NCBI GenBank assembly: GCA_964464375.1
Contig: CAYXFU010000005.1
Span: forward strand, 1 to 64,000
DNA: 64,000 bases
Reading direction: 5' to 3'
DNA from: CAIOZA01 sp964464375
GTDB lineage: Bacteria; Bacteroidota; Ignavibacteria; Kapaibacteriales; UBA2268
The translations under genes were made by a program, and so were the position numbers. The notes below the pieces were generated by a model. That model saw nothing but the letters and a program-made list of their open reading frames with translations, was not told where the DNA came from and did no database searches. Below are positions 60,447 to 64,000 of the stretch, in pieces; the stretch's first letter is position 1, and the number at the start of each line of letters is the position of its first letter.

Positions 60447-60755
60447 TTTGGATTTAAAAAATGAATATCGCAAAAGTTTCAATTCATGTCATTCCCTCAA
60501 AAGAGGCTTAGTGAAATGTTGGTAATTGCGTTAATTCTGAGAATTAAAAACATAGGATGGGATACCCAATAAATGAGACTGTGTGAAAACTACGATTACG
60601 TCATTCTGAGGGAGCGAAGCGACCGTGAGAATCCAGTATTCATGCGGTCTGGATTCTTCACTGCGTTCAGAATGACATCTAGAAATGACTTTTCACACAA
60701 TCTCTAAATCCGGGAATCCCATCCATAAGGCATTTATTATTAAACTTTTGATCTA
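60447..60755. other. Intergenic region carrying a hairpin element
   Basis: The 309-bp gap between the exported protein gene and the convergent DUF2339 gene has no gene. Most of it is a long imperfect inverted repeat at about 60554-60726, listed separately. Confidence 0.7.
60554..60726. repeat. MITE/REP-like long inverted-repeat element
   Basis: About 173 bp folds back on itself. Outer arms: GGATGGGATACCC at the left against GGGAATCCCATCC at the right. Inside: TGTGTGAAAA (60580-60589) against TTTTCACACA (60690-60699), GTCATTCTGA (60600-60609) against TCAGAATGAC (60667-60676), and AGAATCCAG against CTGGATTCT around the loop. No ORF or transposase is present. The inner GTCATTCTGAGG-GAGCGAAGCGA style is seen in dispersed non-coding repeats of several bacterial groups. 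It may also act as a terminator-like structure between the convergent genes. Confidence 0.75.
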
Positions 60756-63620
60756 TCACTTTTCAAGTATTATACTCTTATACCTTTGGTATAAATACGA
60801 TACTGTGAGCAATATCAATCCTAAAGCGATGAATGAGATTATTCTGTACAAAGTTTCCAGGAATGATAAATCAAATACGAATACTTTAAGAATCGTTACA
60901 CCAAACAGACCTATGGATAGTAGCCGTAGAAGCTTTATCCTTCGCCATATACCAATCATGAGCATAAATATAGAGTAAAAAATCCATATTCCCGATAACG
61001 ACAATTGTTGCATATTTCGGAATTTGCTTAATTCGCTGAAGATAAATTTGATATTATTATCATTGCTGGATTTATTGAGATTTTCAATTATCTTATTGAA
61101 GTAATCGCTTGTTTCGGCACTTATCAGGATAACTATCATTAATATAAACATAATGAATAGAGTACCTGCGACCTTTTCCATCCAATTTGGATAATCAATG
61201 TTTTTATTTGTAATGTTTAAAATTAATGCAGTAGAGATTATGACTATACTAAAAGCAAGGAACCTGTAATTCATAATTAAATTGAACTGATTGATTGGAT
61301 CAAAAGCAAATCCACCAAATACTGTTATTAATACACCAATAGCAATGCATCCTAAAGCTACATATATTGCAGGGTTTGTTTTTGTCTTGAAACCATAATA
61401 AATCAAAGGTACAGAGTATATTACAAGAGAGAATGCATACGTTAAAGTACGATTAAAATAGATTGAATCTAGATTATATTTATGAGATAAATATGCTAAA
61501 TGTTCATGATAGACAGAAATTTCTGAACATATTGGAATGATTACAAAAAGAATGCATGTGGTAAATATAGCATTCGCAGCTTTTGAAAACCTTTGCGAAT
61601 AATCCAAGCTCCTTTTGGTAATTACATAAATAATCGCAAGAGAAATAATAACAATCAGAAATGACAAAAAACTATAGTTCATGATAATTTGATATGGTTC
61701 AGGCATTAGATATGTAGTACCTCCGATAAGAGTCACCACTACCCCAATACAAATGCTACCAAATGCAACATAGATTGCCGGTTCTGTTTTGGTTCTGAAA
61801 CCATAATAAATGAGAGGAATGGCATAAATCAATAGCGAAAAGCCATAGGTCAGCTTTTGAGTAGATTCTATAAAGGAAGCATACTCCCAATTAGTAATGA
61901 TTTGCAGATGTGTGTGATAATTAGTTATTTCATTAAAAATCAGATAAACCAGCGAAATACTCCAGAGATAGCTGTAAATTTCTGAGATATTCAAATAATG
62001 TGTTTTATCCTGTTTCTTAAGCATGAAGCTACATAAAAAAGCCGCTACAGCTATTGAAAGAGAGGCAAACATCATTGGGTTAAGTATAATCCAATAATTT
62101 CCAACTTTAGTATATTCCTGAGTATTAGAAATAATGAATTTGATAACAGCAAGTCCAAATGTTATCATTGTCAGTTTGTTCAGAACTTTTAGTTTTTTAT
62201 TCAATCCGAAATACAAAAAGATCACTGCTTCACCGGCTAAGACTGCAACTGTTACATAATCTTTGAACTGTATAAAAGTAGCAATTACGAACAGAGCAGC
62301 GGATGAAATGAGTAATATATCTCTTCGTTGGGTATCTGAGGGATTCTTCAAGGATGATATCCGGAATAATCCGAAGTAAACAACTGCAATAATAAGTGTA
62401 CACAGTCCCATCCAAGCATGATGATGTCCATCGACCACATAATTTAAATTAGAATAGAATATAACAAGGCTGATAACATTCGTGATTTTAAAAATATCTG
62501 TATTCTTAATTTTACCTGAGTAAATAGCATAAAACTCAACTAAGACAAATAAAATCCAGAAAATGATAAGAAATATAGATGTAATCATTACATCCAATCT
62601 TGGATTATAATACTCACTGAACCATGCAAAATAAGTGAGATAAGTACCAACCAAAACCATCGGATAGATAAATTCCCATTCATTCTTTTTGATGAAAATG
62701 AGCAGAATACCAATATCAAGTAGAGAAACATAAGTAAAAAGTCCGATCTCATTTGCCTGACCGGTGCTGAGCATGAATGGAGTTAGAAAACCTCCAAGCC
62801 AGCCAAGAATCGCAACCGCCATTGAATTGTATTTGATTCCCAGCCAGAAAGTAAAAGCTGTAATTGCTGACATCATTATGAATGCAACAATCTGAGGGAC
62901 CAAATGGTAAAAGTTAAAAGATGCAAATACTGATAGGAACAAAGTTGCTATACCGGCACCAATCAATCCTTGAGAGAATATTTTAAAATCCCGTTTATTA
63001 AATTGCCAGCCACCAATTATCAATGCAAAACCTGAAACAAAGCCAATTCCAACTCTTACCCATTCACTTATCCAGTTTTTATCGAAAGCATATTTGAGGA
63101 AAAAGCCGATACCGATTATCAATGCCAGAGAACCGATACGATTTAATAATTTGCCTCCAATCAACGATTCAAGTTCTTTGTTAGCAAACCAGTTTGTAGA
63201 TGTTTTTCTTGGAGTTTCATTTATAAATGGAATACGTTCTTGCGGAATATCAACAGTGGGTACTTCCTGTTCTACTTTTATGTCAGGAATTTCATCTTCA
63301 ATCTCATTCTGTTGAATATATGTAAATTCTGAAACAGGCTCAACCATAGCGGGAATATTTATTTCACCGGGATCTACTGATTCTGTTATCTCATCTGCTT
63401 GGATGACATGTTCTTGCTTCTCTGCTGATCTAGCTTCAGCATGCTGTTTAACAATTTCAGAATATGTATCGGTTTTAAAGAATTGTTGTTTCAGGAACCT
63501 GACATCATGGAAGAGCATCTTCAAATCATGTTCAACTTTACTAATTCTATTATGGTAAACCACAAGAACAATAATTGGTACAAGAAAGACAACTATAACA
63601 ATGAATATTACTCCGCCCAT
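60756..63620 (-). CDS. DUF2339-family polytopic membrane protein
   Basis: A 954-residue protein with one N-terminal membrane helix (VIFIVIVVFLVPIIVLVVY), a coiled, charged segment (~30-135) and then more than twenty hydrophobic helices to the end. The motif NWFANKELESLIGGKLLNRIGSLALIIGIGFFLKYAFDKNWI at ~140-180 is the DUF2339 signature. The family's role is unknown. Internal similarity between the segments around YGFRTKTEPAIYVAFGSICIG and YGFKTKTNPAIYVALGCIAIG shows an internal duplication. AGGAGAG lies 7 bases before the start. Confidence 0.85.
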   Translation of the reverse strand: MGGVIFIVIVVFLVPIIVLVVYHNRISKVEHDLKMLFHDVRFLKQQFFKTDTYSEIVKQHAEARSAEKQEHVIQADEITESVDPGEINIPAMVEPVSEFTYIQQNEIEDEIPDIKVEQEVPTVDIPQERIPFINETPRKTSTNWFANKELESLIGGKLLNRIGSLALIIGIGFFLKYAFDKNWISEWVRVGIGFVSGFALIIGGWQFNKRDFKIFSQGLIGAGIATLFLSVFASFNFYHLVPQIVAFIMMSAITAFTFWLGIKYNSMAVAILGWLGGFLTPFMLSTGQANEIGLFTYVSLLDIGILLIFIKKNEWEFIYPMVLVGTYLTYFAWFSEYYNPRLDVMITSIFLIIFWILFVLVEFYAIYSGKIKNTDIFKITNVISLVIFYSNLNYVVDGHHHAWMGLCTLIIAVVYFGLFRISSLKNPSDTQRRDILLISSAALFVIATFIQFKDYVTVAVLAGEAVIFLYFGLNKKLKVLNKLTMITFGLAVIKFIISNTQEYTKVGNYWIILNPMMFASLSIAVAAFLCSFMLKKQDKTHYLNISEIYSYLWSISLVYLIFNEITNYHTHLQIITNWEYASFIESTQKLTYGFSLLIYAIPLIYYGFRTKTEPAIYVAFGSICIGVVVTLIGGTTYLMPEPYQIIMNYSFLSFLIVIISLAIIYVITKRSLDYSQRFSKAANAIFTTCILFVIIPICSEISVYHEHLAYLSHKYNLDSIYFNRTLTYAFSLVIYSVPLIYYGFKTKTNPAIYVALGCIAIGVLITVFGGFAFDPINQFNLIMNYRFLAFSIVIISTALILNITNKNIDYPNWMEKVAGTLFIMFILMIVILISAETSDYFNKIIENLNKSSNDNNIKFIFSELSKFRNMQQLSLSGIWIFYSIFMLMIGIWRRIKLLRLLSIGLFGVTILKVFVFDLSFLETLYRIISFIALGLILLTVSYLYQRYKSIILEK

Positions 63621-63813
63621 AAATACTCTCCTTTGGCTTCCCGTAAATTTTTTTTATTAAATTACTGAAAAAAGGGGTAAAATTAAAAAATTAACTAATC
63701 AATTGTTAGAATAATACTATTATTTTTTTAAAATCCGATAATTTTTGATAAATTTGAAAGATGCTAAGTAGCATTTTTGGTTGTATATTATTTGTCATTT
63801 ATATAGATTTATC

Positions 63814-64000
63814 ATGAAGCTCATTTTTCTATTTAGTTCCATTTTTCTTGTGACTTTAAGCTTAACTACATCATCGAAAATTGCATCGTCACATCATGAC
63901 TTCAGCGGTCAATCTTGGGCGAACAACGAAATATGTATTGTTTGCCATACACCACATAATGCAAGCACAACGGTTACTGATGCTCCTCTCTGGAACCATC
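63814..64000 (+). CDS. Multihaem-type cytochrome c, N-terminal part (cut by window end)
   Basis: The first 62 codons of a gene that runs off the window. It opens with a signal peptide (MKLIFLFSSIFLVTLSLTTS) and then has HDFSGQSWANNEICIVCHTPHNA with one CxxCH haem-binding motif and the trailing APLWNH, the pattern seen at the start of multihaem (cytochrome c3/NapC-like or doubled CXXCH) proteins where CxxCHTPH repeats follow. Only one haem site is inside the window, so the total number cannot be given. It points to a periplasmic electron carrier. Confidence 0.7.
   Translation, partial: MKLIFLFSSIFLVTLSLTTSSKIASSHHDFSGQSWANNEICIVCHTPHNASTTVTDAPLWNH

Overview
The window is AT-rich and gene-dense, and reads as a Gram-negative bacterium of the Bacteroidota / Chlorobiota / Ignavibacteriota (FCB) group. 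Four signs support this: two secreted proteins end in type IX secretion (Por) sorting domains; there is a TonB-dependent receptor paired with a HmuY-like lipoprotein; several start regions carry the TAnnTTTG -7 box (and, best at ffh, the TTTG -33 box) of Bacteroidota housekeeping promoters; and many proteins have lipoboxes. S16, Ffh, NusB, PTS proteins and ECF sigma factors rule out an archaeon. An Ignavibacteria/Kapabacteria-like organism is my best guess, but there is no rRNA here to prove it.

Layout. 1-8445 (all minus): AddA-like helicase-nuclease, a YD-like exported protein, YbaK deacylase, a WG-repeat protein, RimO, a small zinc-ribbon protein and a membrane-anchored Cys-containing protein. 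8513-8585: initiator tRNA. 8586-10325: gene-poor, decaying stretch with a bacteriohemerythrin and a carboxymuconolactone-decarboxylase-family pseudogene. 10326-12760: tightly coupled chrA-like / moaA / moaC / MOSC operon. 13001-14170: soluble histidine kinase. 14178-16631 (minus): ECF sigma, dual-membrane anti-sigma-like protein and lipoprotein (cassette A). 16790-22047: LpxH, an ATP-grasp protein, GltX, a lipoprotein and a sigma-54-type response regulator. 22067-28143: NusB, OmpA/PD40 lipoprotein, SRAP protein, RecG and a TPR lipoprotein. 28344-31303: haem-type TonB receptor plus HmuY. 31442-33825: amino-acid ABC transporter. 33880-37902: LRR protein, then a second ECF sigma / anti-sigma / lipoprotein set (cassette B). 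37954-43924: two T9SS cargo proteins around an LRR protein and a 58-residue HTH-like protein. 43938-48777: YggS, purine nucleoside phosphorylase, a lipoprotein, a SpoIIE-type phosphatase and an unknown. 48960-56415: Ffh, S16, alpha-glucan phosphorylase, TsaC/Sua5, HPr and Enzyme I. 56471-59780 (minus): GatE-GatD. 59973-64000: unknown exported protein, a MITE-like hairpin element, a DUF2339 membrane protein and the start of a multihaem-type cytochrome.

Two observations stand out. First, the window encodes GatD and GatE, the Glu-tRNA(Gln) amidotransferase regarded as the archaeal type, as a two-gene operon inside an otherwise bacterial chromosome, with gltX about 38 kb away. Second, there are two paralogous three-gene cassettes in which an ECF sigma factor is followed by one polypeptide that has a cytoplasmic anti-sigma-like region, one inner-membrane helix, a periplasmic linker and a C-terminal beta-barrel-like domain ending in Phe, and then by a lipoprotein. 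This resembles the dual-membrane-spanning anti-sigma (Dma) idea described in Bacteroides and would carry an outer-membrane signal directly to a sigma factor.
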